Source: Haloplanus sp. GDY1 (GTDB taxonomy: Archaea; Halobacteriota; Halobacteria; Halobacteriales; Haloferacaceae). From it: a stretch of DNA of 64,000 nt. Position 1 is the first letter of the stretch. Each line of letters opens with the position of its first letter. The position numbers and the translations under genes were made by a program. The notes below the pieces were generated by a model. That model was not told the DNA's origin. It did no database searches and saw nothing but the letters and a program-made list of their open reading frames with translations. Location: NCBI RefSeq assembly GCF_023703775.1, contig NZ_CP098514.1, positions 2,019,998 to 2,083,997 on the forward strand, read 5' to 3'. Below, piece after piece: positions 18,284-26,275 of this stretch.

Positions 18284-18457
18284 GTGACGGTCGTCGGCGT
18301 CTCGATGCCCGAGACACCGGTGGACCGGAGCGACGCCTTCGCGGACGAACACGGCGACCGGCCGGAGCGGGGTGGTCCGCGCCGCCGCCACGCCCTCGGC
18401 GTCGACGACTCCGCGATGCCGGTCGACGAGTTCGGGCCGCTGGCGCCCCCGGAGTAG
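18284..18457 (+). pseudogene. Decayed ribbon-helix-helix (NikR/CopG-type) regulator remnant
   Basis: From the GTG at 18284 the frame reads VTVVGVSMPE ... DAFADEHGD, which resembles the N-terminal ribbon-helix-helix of haloarchaeal CopG/NikR proteins (TVVSVSMPEELLERLDxFADEHGYTGRSEVVREA in outline). Homology then continues in the +1 frame: bases 18360-18389 read GRSGVVRAAA. A frameshift therefore separates the two halves of the motif, and the nickel-binding-type C-terminal domain is missing. It lies between the nicotinamidase and halocyanin genes. No functional product is expected. Confidence 0.6.
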
Positions 18458-19306
18458 CTACTCGACGACGACCGCGCCCTTCGCCCCCAGGGCGTGGTGG
18501 GGGGCACAGGCGTAGCGGTAGACCCCGGCCTCCGCGAACGTGTGTTCGAACCGGACCCCGGGCTCCGTGTGGACGTCGCTCTCGACGTCGACGTCCTCGA
18601 AGGCGACGGCGTGGGGGCCGCCGGTCCACACCCAGCGGACGGTCGTCCCCGTCGACACCCGGACCGCCGGCGGCGAGAACGTGAACTCGCTCTCGCCCTC
18701 GGCGGAGCCGACGGTGACGAGCGGCGAGGAGTGGTCGCGCCAGTCGACGACCGTGCCGTCGTAGACGTTCACGCCCGCGAGCCACTCGTCCACCGCCGGG
18801 TAGCCGCTCGACGGCGGGTCGGCGACGACGACGGCGCCGACCATGCCAGCCTCGCGGGTCGGCTCGGAGACGTAGCGGTACGTGCCCGTCTCGTCGAACG
18901 TGTGGCTGAACGTGTAGCCGTGGACGCCGACGGGCTCCCCGCTGTCGAAGGCGCCGTCGACGGCGACGACGTTGGCGGGGTCACCGTGCCCGCTCCACTC
19001 CCACGTGACCGTCGTCCCGGGGACGACCCGGACGGCCGCGGGACCGAACGCGTCGTCGGTGTGACCCGCGCCGAGGCTCTCGCCGACGGTCACCGTGACC
19101 TCCTGGTCGGGCGCGTACCGCTCGATCACCCCCTCGTAGCCGTTCGCGTCGGCCAGCCAGTCGTCGAGACAGCCGCTCGACTCGTCGGCGGCCGCGGACG
19201 TGTCGTCTGCGGGTTGCCCTCGTGCCGTACACCCGGCCAGCGCGCCGGTGCCGGCGAGGGAGGCGACCACGAACTCGCGCCGGGACCAATCGGACGGATC
19301 GTGCAT
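18458..19306 (-). CDS. Two-domain halocyanin-like lipoprotein with split copper-ligand loss
   Basis: A 282-residue secreted protein. A Tat signal (SRREFVVASLAG) and a lipobox ending in C26 indicate a membrane-anchored lipoprotein. Two cupredoxin repeats follow (about 48-162 and 172-282). Halocyanins carry electrons through a type 1 copper bound by His, Cys, His and Met. The second repeat keeps H232, C267 and H270 but has alanine (A275) where the axial Met is expected. The first repeat has A111, S147 and T150 in place of His, Cys and His, yet keeps M155. One copper site at most is likely. Confidence 0.85.
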   Translation of the reverse strand: MHDPSDWSRREFVVASLAGTGALAGCTARGQPADDTSAAADESSGCLDDWLADANGYEGVIERYAPDQEVTVTVGESLGAGHTDDAFGPAAVRVVPGTTVTWEWSGHGDPANVVAVDGAFDSGEPVGVHGYTFSHTFDETGTYRYVSEPTREAGMVGAVVVADPPSSGYPAVDEWLAGVNVYDGTVVDWRDHSSPLVTVGSAEGESEFTFSPPAVRVSTGTTVRWVWTGGPHAVAFEDVDVESDVHTEPGVRFEHTFAEAGVYRYACAPHHALGAKGAVVVE

Positions 19307-19444
19307 AGCTCACACACCTCCCCTCGGAGTGGCCGACGGCGCGTAAAGTACCCCGCGTCGCGTTCCCGGACCTTGGGAACCGTGCGGTCCGGCGGATTCC
19401 CCCCGGTCTGTACCCTTTTGTCCGTCCGGCGCCTCCCCGCACCC

Positions 19445-20167
19445 GTGACCGAACTCCGCTACCTCCCCGACGCCGACGGCGTCACCGAGTTCGAGGCGAC
19501 CGTGACCGGCGCGACCGACGACTACCTCGTCCTCGACGGGACGCACTTCTACCCCGGCGGCGGCGGGCAACCCCCCGACCGGGGCACGCTCTCGTGGGAC
19601 GGCGGCCGGGCGGCCGTCGTCGACGCCGAGAAGAACCACGGCGACGTGCGCCACTACCTCGGGGACGTCGAGGGTGATCCCCCGGCGCCGGGGGCGACCG
19701 TCACCGGGCGGATCGACGCCGACCGCCGCGACCGACTCCGCCGGATGCACACCGCCCAGCACGTCGTCTCGCGGGTCGTCCTCGACGACTACGGGGCGGC
19801 GACGGTGGGGAATCGAATCTCGGTCGACGGCGCCCGCGTCGACGTCGAACCGGCGGCCTTCGACGACGCGGACCTGGCCGCCATCGAGCGCCGGACGAAC
19901 GCGGTGCTGGACCGGGACCTCCCCGTCGAGAAGTCGGAGCGCCTCCGCGGGGCCGTCGAGGACGCGGTGCCCGAGGGTCGGGCGCAACTCGACCTGATCC
20001 CCGGGGACGTCGATCCGCTTCGAGTCGTCGAAATCGGCGACTTCGACCTGTGTCCCTGTGGCGGGACGCACGTCGACCGCCTCGGCGAGGTGGGAACCGT
20101 CCGGATCACGGACCGCGCCGCGAAGGGAACGGACGTCGAGCGGATCGAGTACGACCTGACGCCGTGA
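19445..20167 (+). CDS. alaX: AlaX-type alanyl-tRNA editing protein
   Basis: A 240-residue stand-alone editing domain that hydrolyses mischarged Ser- or Gly-tRNA(Ala). The zinc-binding motifs are visible: HTAQH (H102, H106) and CPCGGTH (C205, H209, with C203 nearby). The N-terminal half resembles the AlaRS linking domain (FYPGGGGQPPDRG). It starts with GTG at 19445, immediately before TELRYLPDADG; the upstream open frame overlaps the halocyanin promoter region and is not credible. An AT-rich stretch (cccttttgtcc) about 20 bases upstream may be its TATA element. Confidence 0.9.
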   Translation: MTELRYLPDADGVTEFEATVTGATDDYLVLDGTHFYPGGGGQPPDRGTLSWDGGRAAVVDAEKNHGDVRHYLGDVEGDPPAPGATVTGRIDADRRDRLRRMHTAQHVVSRVVLDDYGAATVGNRISVDGARVDVEPAAFDDADLAAIERRTNAVLDRDLPVEKSERLRGAVEDAVPEGRAQLDLIPGDVDPLRVVEIGDFDLCPCGGTHVDRLGEVGTVRITDRAAKGTDVERIEYDLTP

Positions 20168-20473
20168 TCGCCCGACCGCCGTCCCGTCTGGGTCGTGCGT
20201 CCCGAGCCGGGCGCTCGCCCCCAGCCAAGACAGATTTATGCTCCTCGGCTGTTATGTTCGAACGGCTTCCAAGCAGGCCGCGACATGCCTCGAACACCCT
20301 GTTTGGGAGCCACGTCCGACGGCGAGGTGGTGTGGAATCGCCCGGTTGGCCGGCCCCGCAGCGACCGTGTCGTCCGGTGACGCGGCCGCCGGCGGGGCGT
20401 CGGCCGTGATCCGTCCACCGCCCTCGGACGGGGCGGGGTCACGTATTTCGGGACGTGTGCCGTAGCGGTCGGT
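20168..20473 (+). other. 306-base intergenic stretch with a promoter-like element and no convincing gene
   Basis: Between alaX and the next gene there is one AT-rich block, agatttatgctcc (about 20230-20242), of TATA character. It is followed by about 200 bases that contain only short, compositionally unremarkable frames, including a 31-codon frame from ATG 20285. A small RNA or short peptide could be made here. A second AT-rich element (cgtatttcgg, about 20442) lies before the 20474 gene. Nothing identifies a known RNA family. Confidence 0.35.
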
Positions 20474-20845
20474 ATGCTCAGAGCGACCCTGCACGCGCTC
20501 GGCTACGCCATCGCCCACGTCCTCTTTCTCGGCGCGTCCACGCCGACGGCCGTGGTCCGCCGCCTCCGGGTGGCCTACCGGCTCGTCGGCGTGAGGATCG
20601 TCGAGACGCCGCGCGTCGACGACACGGAGCGAACGGTCTTCCTGTGTCCCTACCGGAACCTCGCCGCGACGTGGGTCGGCGAGAAGTGGGTCTGTCACGA
20701 CGTCCTCGACCGCGTCGACGACGGCTACGTGACGTATCTCCGCCGGCACAAGGACATCGACTACCAGCGACCCCGGGGCTGTGCCGACCTCGCGTACTGC
20801 GACGACTCGGCGTACTGCTACTCGGAGGTGTCCGAGCGCCGGTAG
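20474..20845 (+). CDS. Cysteine-rich protein of unknown function
   Basis: A 123-residue protein with an amphipathic or membrane-associated N-terminus (about 1-35) and a C-terminal half with six cysteines: FLCPYRN, WVCHDVL, GCADLAYC and AYCYSEV. The spacing suggests metal or Fe-S binding, but no family is recognised. Its stop codon (TAG) directly abuts the ATG of a SAM methyltransferase, so the two are probably one translational unit. A partner role in a methylation reaction is inference. Confidence 0.6.
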   Translation: MLRATLHALGYAIAHVLFLGASTPTAVVRRLRVAYRLVGVRIVETPRVDDTERTVFLCPYRNLAATWVGEKWVCHDVLDRVDDGYVTYLRRHKDIDYQRPRGCADLAYCDDSAYCYSEVSERR

Positions 20846-21715
20846 ATGGGACGGGACGACCTCCGCGAACGGATCGCCGACCAGTTCTCCTATCGCGGCG
20901 AGCGAGCGGACGTCTGGCGGGGGTTCGATCTGGTGCTCGACACCGACGCCTTTCTCAACCTCGGCTACTCCCCGTGGTACCTGCCCCACGTCGTCGGATC
21001 GAGTCAGTCCCGCCTCGCCCGGGTGGTCGGGCGCCGCCTCGCGGCCGCGCTCCCCGAGACGGCGGGGGTCCGCCTCCTCGACGTCGGCTGTGGGCGTGGC
21101 GGGCCGGCCGTCCACCTCGCCGACCGCTTCGGCTTCGACGTGGTCGGCGTCGACCTCGTGTCGTACAACGTGCGCCGGGCCGCCGACACCGCCGCGGGAC
21201 GGCCCGACGCGGCGTTCGTCGTCGGCGACGCCACTCGCCTCCCCGTCCGGTCGGACGCCCTCCCGGCCTGCACGGCGGTCGATGCGCTCGTCTACGTCCC
21301 CGAGAAGGCCGCCGTCTTCGCGGAACTGGCGCGCGTCCTCGAACCCGACGGGGTCGCCGTCTGCTCGGATCTGGTCGCCCGGTCCGACCTCGACGACGCC
21401 GACCGCGCGGCCGTCGACGCCTTCGCCGACGCGTGGGACATGCCGCCGCTCCCGACCGTCGACGCGTACCGGGCGGCCGTCGACGGGGCGGGGCTCACCG
21501 TCCGATCCGTCGAGGACCTCACCGCCAACAGCGTCGGGCGGTTCCGACGGTGGACGACGCTGTATCTGGGGCTGGCGGGGGCGTTCGACGGCCGACCGCT
21601 CGCCGCGCTCCTCCGCCGGTTCGGCCTCGATCCGTCGGCCGTCACCGAACAGGTGCGCCGCGCCCACGAGGCGCTCCCGGACCTCCGTCACGTGGTCGTC
21701 GTCGCCGAGCGGTAG
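20846..21715 (+). CDS. Class I SAM-dependent methyltransferase
   Basis: A 289-residue enzyme. Motif I is LLDVGCGRGGPAVHLA (about residues 76-91); motif II contains VVGVDLVSYNV; the acidic residue of motif III is in VVGDATRLPV. The N-terminus (QFSYRGERADVWRGFDLVLDTDAFLNLGYS) and the C-terminal cap resemble small-molecule methyltransferases such as sterol or polyketide types. The substrate is unknown. The gene starts right at the stop of the cysteine-rich gene with no spacer. It is convergent with the formyltransferase gene. Confidence 0.85.
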   Translation: MGRDDLRERIADQFSYRGERADVWRGFDLVLDTDAFLNLGYSPWYLPHVVGSSQSRLARVVGRRLAAALPETAGVRLLDVGCGRGGPAVHLADRFGFDVVGVDLVSYNVRRAADTAAGRPDAAFVVGDATRLPVRSDALPACTAVDALVYVPEKAAVFAELARVLEPDGVAVCSDLVARSDLDDADRAAVDAFADAWDMPPLPTVDAYRAAVDGAGLTVRSVEDLTANSVGRFRRWTTLYLGLAGAFDGRPLAALLRRFGLDPSAVTEQVRRAHEALPDLRHVVVVAER

Positions 21716-21721
21716 GTCCCG

Positions 21722-22534
21722 TCACAGGAACGCGTTCCCGCGGGCGAGGAACTCGCGTCGCTCCGCGGCCGTCGGGAGGCCGTGGTACGACTCGGCCGGG
21801 TCCGCCGACGGCTCGTTCGGCCGCTCGTCGGGAAGGTCCGGGTAGTCGGCGAGCAACTCGGTCGCCAGCGCCGCCCCCGTCGACGCCAGCCTCCGGTAGA
21901 CGGAGTCCACCGTGTCCGTCGGCCCGATAGCGAACTCGCGCCGGGCGAGGATCGGCCCGGCGTCGAACCGCTCGGTCATCCGGTGGGCGGTGACGCCCGT
22001 TCGGTCGTCGCCGTAGAACAGTGGCCAGAACGCCGTCGCCCGACCCCGGTAGCGCGGGAGGAGCGATCCGTGGAGGTTGACGGCGTCCGCCGCCGCGTCG
22101 AGGACGGGCCCCGGGAGCCGTTGCCCGGCGACGACCGACAGGAGGAGGTCCGGATCGAGCCCCCGGAGATACTCGACTGCGCCCGGTGCCGACGCGTCAG
22201 GCACGCGCTCGACGGGGACGCCGTGTCGCCGCCCGACCGCACGGACCGAGTGGGGCCGCCCCGTCAGCCGCCAGCCGAGACGGCCGGGGAGCGCGGCCAG
22301 CCCCCGACCCCGGAGGTAGCGACACCCCATCCAGGCGCCGGCCCGGGGGCCGTACATGCCCCGGTACTCGCGGAGCTGTCGCGTCGAGGACGCGGGGAAG
22401 GGCAGGCAGACGATCCGGTCTATCGTCCCCGCGTGTGCCGCGACGATTCGGCGGAGATACCTCGGCATGTACAGGGGTTCCTCGCTCGTGACGACGACGA
22501 CCCGCACGTCCCCACCCCGCTCCCGCGGAGACAT
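21722..22534 (-). CDS. Formyltransferase-family protein (Fmt/PurN-like fold)
   Basis: A 270-residue protein with the formyl-transferase signature: a conserved Asn and His in VNLHGSLLPRYRGRA, followed by TGVTAHRMTERFDAGPIL, whose Asp completes the catalytic set. It probably transfers a formyl group from a 10-formyl-folate-type donor to an amine. Archaea start proteins with unformylated methionine, so a sugar or metabolite target is more likely than initiator tRNA. The ATG before SPRERGGDVRVVVVTSEEP is preferred; an upstream ATG would add seven residues. Confidence 0.78.
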   Translation of the reverse strand: MSPRERGGDVRVVVVTSEEPLYMPRYLRRIVAAHAGTIDRIVCLPFPASSTRQLREYRGMYGPRAGAWMGCRYLRGRGLAALPGRLGWRLTGRPHSVRAVGRRHGVPVERVPDASAPGAVEYLRGLDPDLLLSVVAGQRLPGPVLDAAADAVNLHGSLLPRYRGRATAFWPLFYGDDRTGVTAHRMTERFDAGPILARREFAIGPTDTVDSVYRRLASTGAALATELLADYPDLPDERPNEPSADPAESYHGLPTAAERREFLARGNAFL

Positions 22535-22587
22535 AGACGTTCCGCCCCGGCACAAACCCTATTCCGCTCGCCGCGGACGACTCCCGT

Positions 22588-23208
22588 ATGGCCCCGCAGC
22601 CTCCACCCTCCGCGGACCAGCCGCTCGGCCGCGCGCTCCTCGCCGACGGTGCCCGGACGCTCGCCGTCCTCGTCGCCGGCGGTGGCGTCGTCCTCGCGCT
22701 CTCGCTGTGGCACCGGCTCCTCGCCGCGGTTCGTCCGACCGGGACGGACGCCCCCCGGACGCCGGCCGAAACCGACCCCCGACTCGTCGAGTACGAACTC
22801 GACTGGTACCGCTACCTGAAGGCGTTCGACGCCCACCACGGCCCGGGCGGCAGTCCGGACCGCGCGATCCGCTCCGGCTCGTTCCTCCGGGGGATGCGAA
22901 CGTGGCTCGCGACGCGCTGTCTGCGCGGCTACACGCTCGGCAACGAGGTGTACGTCTGTCCGAACGCGCCGCGGGTCCTCCGGGTGCACCAGGCCGGTCA
23001 CGCCCCGGCGTTCGGCCGCGAGTTCCCGACGCTCGTCCGGCCGCGACGCGACGACGGCGGCCTCGAAGACGCCCCGCTGTACACCGCCGACGTGATGCTC
23101 CCCGGGCGGTTCCCCCACACGCTCCTCCGGCTCCGCGACCCCCGCGGCCTGCGCGAGGCCTACGAGGCGTGGCGCCGCGACGGGCGCATCGCCCGCGTCA
23201 CGACGTGA
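22588..23208 (+). CDS. Haloarchaeal single-pass membrane protein, unknown function
   Basis: A 206-residue protein with one N-terminal hydrophobic segment (about 22-44) followed by a soluble domain rich in Arg and Asp. Motifs such as YELDWYRYLKAFDAH and GNEVYVCPNAPRVLRVHQAGH are visible, but the family is not recognised. It diverges from the formyltransferase gene; the two starts are 53 bases apart. Confidence 0.6.
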   Translation: MAPQPPPSADQPLGRALLADGARTLAVLVAGGGVVLALSLWHRLLAAVRPTGTDAPRTPAETDPRLVEYELDWYRYLKAFDAHHGPGGSPDRAIRSGSFLRGMRTWLATRCLRGYTLGNEVYVCPNAPRVLRVHQAGHAPAFGREFPTLVRPRRDDGGLEDAPLYTADVMLPGRFPHTLLRLRDPRGLREAYEAWRRDGRIARVTT

Positions 23209-23259
23209 ACTGCCGCGTCCAGGTGATCGATGCCGGTCCCCTCGCCGGTCGCCGGACGC

Positions 23260-24537
23260 TCACACCGTGATCTCCTCGCCGAGCGCCGGCGCCGACGCGT
23301 CGTAGCCGTCGGCGGCGAGTTCCTCGGCGAACGCCCCGCACCGATCCCCGTGGTTCACGAGCACGCGGCTCCCGCGATACTCGTCGAGCAGCGACAGGAG
23401 CCCCTCGCGGTCGGCGTGCGCGGAGAAGTCGTACCACTCGACCTGTGCGCTGACCGGCATCACCCGGCCGTCGATCTCGGCACGCCCCGTCTCCAGCAGG
23501 TCGCGCCCGGGCGTTCCCTCGACCTGGTAGCCCGTCAGCGTGATCTTGTTCGTCGGATGCGACCTGATCTCGGGGACGTACGTCATCGCCGGGCCGCCGG
23601 AGAGCATCCCGCTGGTCGTCACGATCACCGTGTTTTGCGCCGCGATTCGTCGCCGCTGTCCGTCGCGACCGGTGACGAACCTGGCGTTCGATTTCGCCCG
23701 CCGAAGCGCGTCCGCGTCCCGAACGAACGCGGGGTGGCGGCGGAGCATCTCGGTTACCCGCTTGCCCATCCCGTCGACGTAACAGTCGACGTCGTGGGCG
23801 TCACAGATCAACAGCAGCTCCTGTGTCCGCCCGATGGCGAACGCGGGGACGACGACGGTGCCACCCTCCCAGACGGTCGTGCGGACGCTGTCGACGAACC
23901 GCGATTCGATCCGCTCGCGGGGGTCGTGCTCCACGTCGGAGTAGGTGCTCTCACAGACGACGACGTCGGCGTCGGGCCGGGCGGTGGAGGCCGACACCAG
24001 CCGCTGGTCGTCGGTGTGGAAGTCCGCGGTGTAGAACAGGCGCGTGCCGCCGTCGTCGGACCCCGTCCGAGCGCCCGAGGCGCGCTGCGCCCCGCCGTCC
24101 TCCACGAGGACGTGCGCGCTCCCGGGGATGTGGCCCGCGTTGTAGAAGGTCACCTCGTGGCCCGCGGCCTCGAACGTCTCGCGGTAGCCGTGGGTCTCCG
24201 AGACCTCCGTGACGCGCCGGACCTCCTCCTCGGTGAACGGGCAGTCGTAGGTACCGCCGTGGAGCTTCAGCGTGTCGCGCGCGAGCGTCAGCGCGAGCTC
24301 CCGCGTCGGCGGCGTCCAGTGGATCGGCGGGCGACGGTCGCCCGAGAGCAGGGACGGCACGGCGCCGACGTGGTCGAGGTGGCCGTGGCTGACGACGACT
24401 GCCTCGGGATCCGGCGTCTCGACCGGGAACTGGGGTGGGTTGCCGGTCTGCATCCCGAAATCGATGAGGAGGCGGTCGTTGACGAGGATCGCGCTCCGGC
24501 CGACCTCGCCCGCCCCGCCGAGGAAACGAACGTCCAT
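23260..24537 (-). CDS. Beta-CASP metallo-beta-lactamase ribonuclease
   Basis: A 425-residue protein of the CPSF/RNase J-like group. The metallo-beta-lactamase zinc motif is HGHLDH (H51, H53, D55, H56). Further motifs are NAGHIPGSAHVL (motif 3), FYTADFHTD (motif 4), a beta-CASP insert with GMLSGGPAMTYV, and VNHGD near the C-terminus. It lacks the N-terminal KH domains of archaeal CPSF1 and is the short form. Such enzymes trim or cut RNA. The start ATG gives MDVRFLGGAGEVGRSA, the family's first strand. Confidence 0.88.
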   Translation of the reverse strand: MDVRFLGGAGEVGRSAILVNDRLLIDFGMQTGNPPQFPVETPDPEAVVVSHGHLDHVGAVPSLLSGDRRPPIHWTPPTRELALTLARDTLKLHGGTYDCPFTEEEVRRVTEVSETHGYRETFEAAGHEVTFYNAGHIPGSAHVLVEDGGAQRASGARTGSDDGGTRLFYTADFHTDDQRLVSASTARPDADVVVCESTYSDVEHDPRERIESRFVDSVRTTVWEGGTVVVPAFAIGRTQELLLICDAHDVDCYVDGMGKRVTEMLRRHPAFVRDADALRRAKSNARFVTGRDGQRRRIAAQNTVIVTTSGMLSGGPAMTYVPEIRSHPTNKITLTGYQVEGTPGRDLLETGRAEIDGRVMPVSAQVEWYDFSAHADREGLLSLLDEYRGSRVLVNHGDRCGAFAEELAADGYDASAPALGEEITV

Positions 24538-24594
24538 GTGGCGTCCAGTAGCCGCACGCGCCGTTTGGGTTCGTCGCTTTCGTTCGAGCCCCCG

Positions 24595-25401
24595 CTACTC
24601 CGCGGGGTCGACCACCTCGTAGTTGATGTTGCCGTCGCGGAGGCGATCCAGATGCGTCGAGAGTTCGTCGGCGACGGCGAGCAGGAGGACGTCGAGCCCC
24701 CTGGCGGCGGCCTCCCCGACCGCCTGCGGGGTGCCGAAGCGGACGTCGGGCTCCAGTCCCGCCGCCCGGGCGGCCGCGAGCGCCTCGGTTCCGGCCGTCG
24801 CCACCAGGTCCGCGTCGGCGGCGTGATCGGCCGTCGACGCGGCGTCGACGGCGGCGCTCCCGCCGTCCTGCACCCGAGGGACCGAGACGGCGGTCACCCG
24901 ACCGAGGTCGTAGTCGAGGACGCCCTCGAAGTCGGTGATGCCCACGTCCCGTTCCGGATCGGCGTCCGTGACTGCAACCGCGGTTGTACTCCCGGCCGCG
25001 CCGGGGGTCGCCCGGAGGACGCCGTCCCGCATCGACAGCGAGACGGTCTCGCCCTCCGAGATGGGGGCGGTGGCGAGGGCGGTTTCGATCTCCACCTGGC
25101 CGATCACGTCCTCGGAGACGTGGGCGACGAACTCGCGGAGTTCGTCGGTCCGCGTGATGAGCCAGTCGACCCCCTCCTTGGTCACCTCGTATCGGCCGCG
25201 GCCGGGGCTCCGGACGTAGCCCTCCTCGATCAACCCCTGCAGGTAGTCGCTCACCGCCTGCGCGGTGATGCCGATGTCGTCGGCGATCTCCCGCTGACTG
25301 ACGGCCGGCTGTCGCTCCGCGATCCCCACGAGGATCTGATACCGCGTCGCCGAGCGCTTGCTCCGCAGGACGCCCGACTCGCCGTCGCCGTGTTCTGCCA
25401 T
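24595..25401 (-). CDS. Winged-helix transcriptional regulator with C-terminal sensor-like domain
   Basis: A 268-residue protein. Residues about 12-75 form a winged helix (TRYQILVGIAERQPAVSQREIADDIG in outline, then ITAQAVSDYLQGLIEEGYV), close to MarR/IclR-like DNA-binding domains of haloarchaea. The C-terminal ~170 residues alternate strands and helices (LATAGTEALAAARAAGLEP), suggesting a ligand-binding domain. The start at 25401 removes a short unlikely extension. It lies divergent to the OsmC gene across 259 bases. Confidence 0.75.
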   Translation of the reverse strand: MAEHGDGESGVLRSKRSATRYQILVGIAERQPAVSQREIADDIGITAQAVSDYLQGLIEEGYVRSPGRGRYEVTKEGVDWLITRTDELREFVAHVSEDVIGQVEIETALATAPISEGETVSLSMRDGVLRATPGAAGSTTAVAVTDADPERDVGITDFEGVLDYDLGRVTAVSVPRVQDGGSAAVDAASTADHAADADLVATAGTEALAAARAAGLEPDVRFGTPQAVGEAAARGLDVLLLAVADELSTHLDRLRDGNINYEVVDPAE

Positions 25402-25531
25402 CGTCCTCCCTCCGACCGCACTCCACAAGTATCTTTGCCGTAGTCCGGGCTGACTTGTCGTGTTCGCCCCGGAGCCACAACCTGGCGTTCACTAGCGAAG
25501 CCACGCTTGTCTCGGAGTCCACGGGGCTTGC

Positions 25532-25580
25532 CGGTCGGCAGTCCGCGGTCGTCGGTCGGCAGTCGGCGGTCGGCGGTCGG
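25532..25580. repeat. Short GTCGGCGGTC-type tandem repeat
   Basis: In the gap between the winged-helix regulator and OsmC genes, imperfect copies of a GGTCGGCAGTCGGC-like unit follow one another about five times. The stretch is low-complexity and GC-rich. It may be slippage-prone and could hold an operator, but no other sign supports that. Confidence 0.5.
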
Positions 25581-25660
25581 GCCGCCGCCCGCGACTCGCC
25601 GCCCCCACGACCCGCCACCCCCGTCGGAACCCCTAACTGACCGACCCCCGTTTCCCACCC

Positions 25661-26185
25661 ATGTCCGTCGTCGACACGACCCTACAGGAGCGGCTGACCC
25701 GACGCATCGAGGGCCTCCGGAACGCCGGCGAACTCAAACCCGGCCGTCCCTCGGTCGAGACGGAGACGCTCCGGAACTACCACGCCCGGGCCCGGGCCGA
25801 CGGCTTCGTCTTCGACGCCGACGAACCCGTCTCCAAGGTCGGCGGCACCGGCCGAGCCCCCCGTCCGCTCCGGTACTTCCTCGCCGGCTTCGCCTTCTGC
25901 CTCCAGGCGCAGTACGTCCGCAACGCCGTCCGCATGGGGATCGACCTCGACGAACTCGCGGTCGACGTCGACGGCGAGATCGACCGCCGGGGTGGGCTCG
26001 GCCTCCGCGAGGCGCCCGCGGACTTCGAGCGGATCGGATACACGACCACCCTCCGGACCGACGCGTCCGAGGAGCGGGTCCGCGACCTGGTCGACGCCGC
26101 CGAGTCCCGCTGTTACGTCCACGGCACGCTCTCGGCGGCGCTCCCCCTCGACGGCACGACGGTCCTGAACGGCTCGCCGCTGTAG
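25661..26185 (+). CDS. OsmC/Ohr-family peroxiredoxin-like protein
   Basis: A 174-residue protein with the OsmC fold: an N-terminal strand segment, then GGTGRAPRPLRYFLAGFAFC with C80 at the start of the long central helix, and a second cysteine C151 in SRCYVHGTL. In the family these two cysteines reduce organic hydroperoxides. The ATG at 25661 gives the standard length. It is divergent from a winged-helix regulator. Confidence 0.85.
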   Translation: MSVVDTTLQERLTRRIEGLRNAGELKPGRPSVETETLRNYHARARADGFVFDADEPVSKVGGTGRAPRPLRYFLAGFAFCLQAQYVRNAVRMGIDLDELAVDVDGEIDRRGGLGLREAPADFERIGYTTTLRTDASEERVRDLVDAAESRCYVHGTLSAALPLDGTTVLNGSPL

Positions 26186-26275
26186 GCGTCGACCCACTCG
26201 CACGGGGGATGGTCCGTCAGTACCGGCGGCTCCCGGCTTCGGCGAACCACCGGCGGACAGGTACGACGATCCGTC

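Noticed and set aside
20285-20380. 31-codon frame starting ATG at 20285
   Set aside because: No domain, no conserved cysteine pattern and no clear start context; kept only as a remark on the gap.
23230-25443. Very long plus-strand open frame opposite the beta-CASP and regulator genes
   Set aside because: The opposite strand holds two clear genes with catalytic motifs and normal composition; the plus frame is a shadow.
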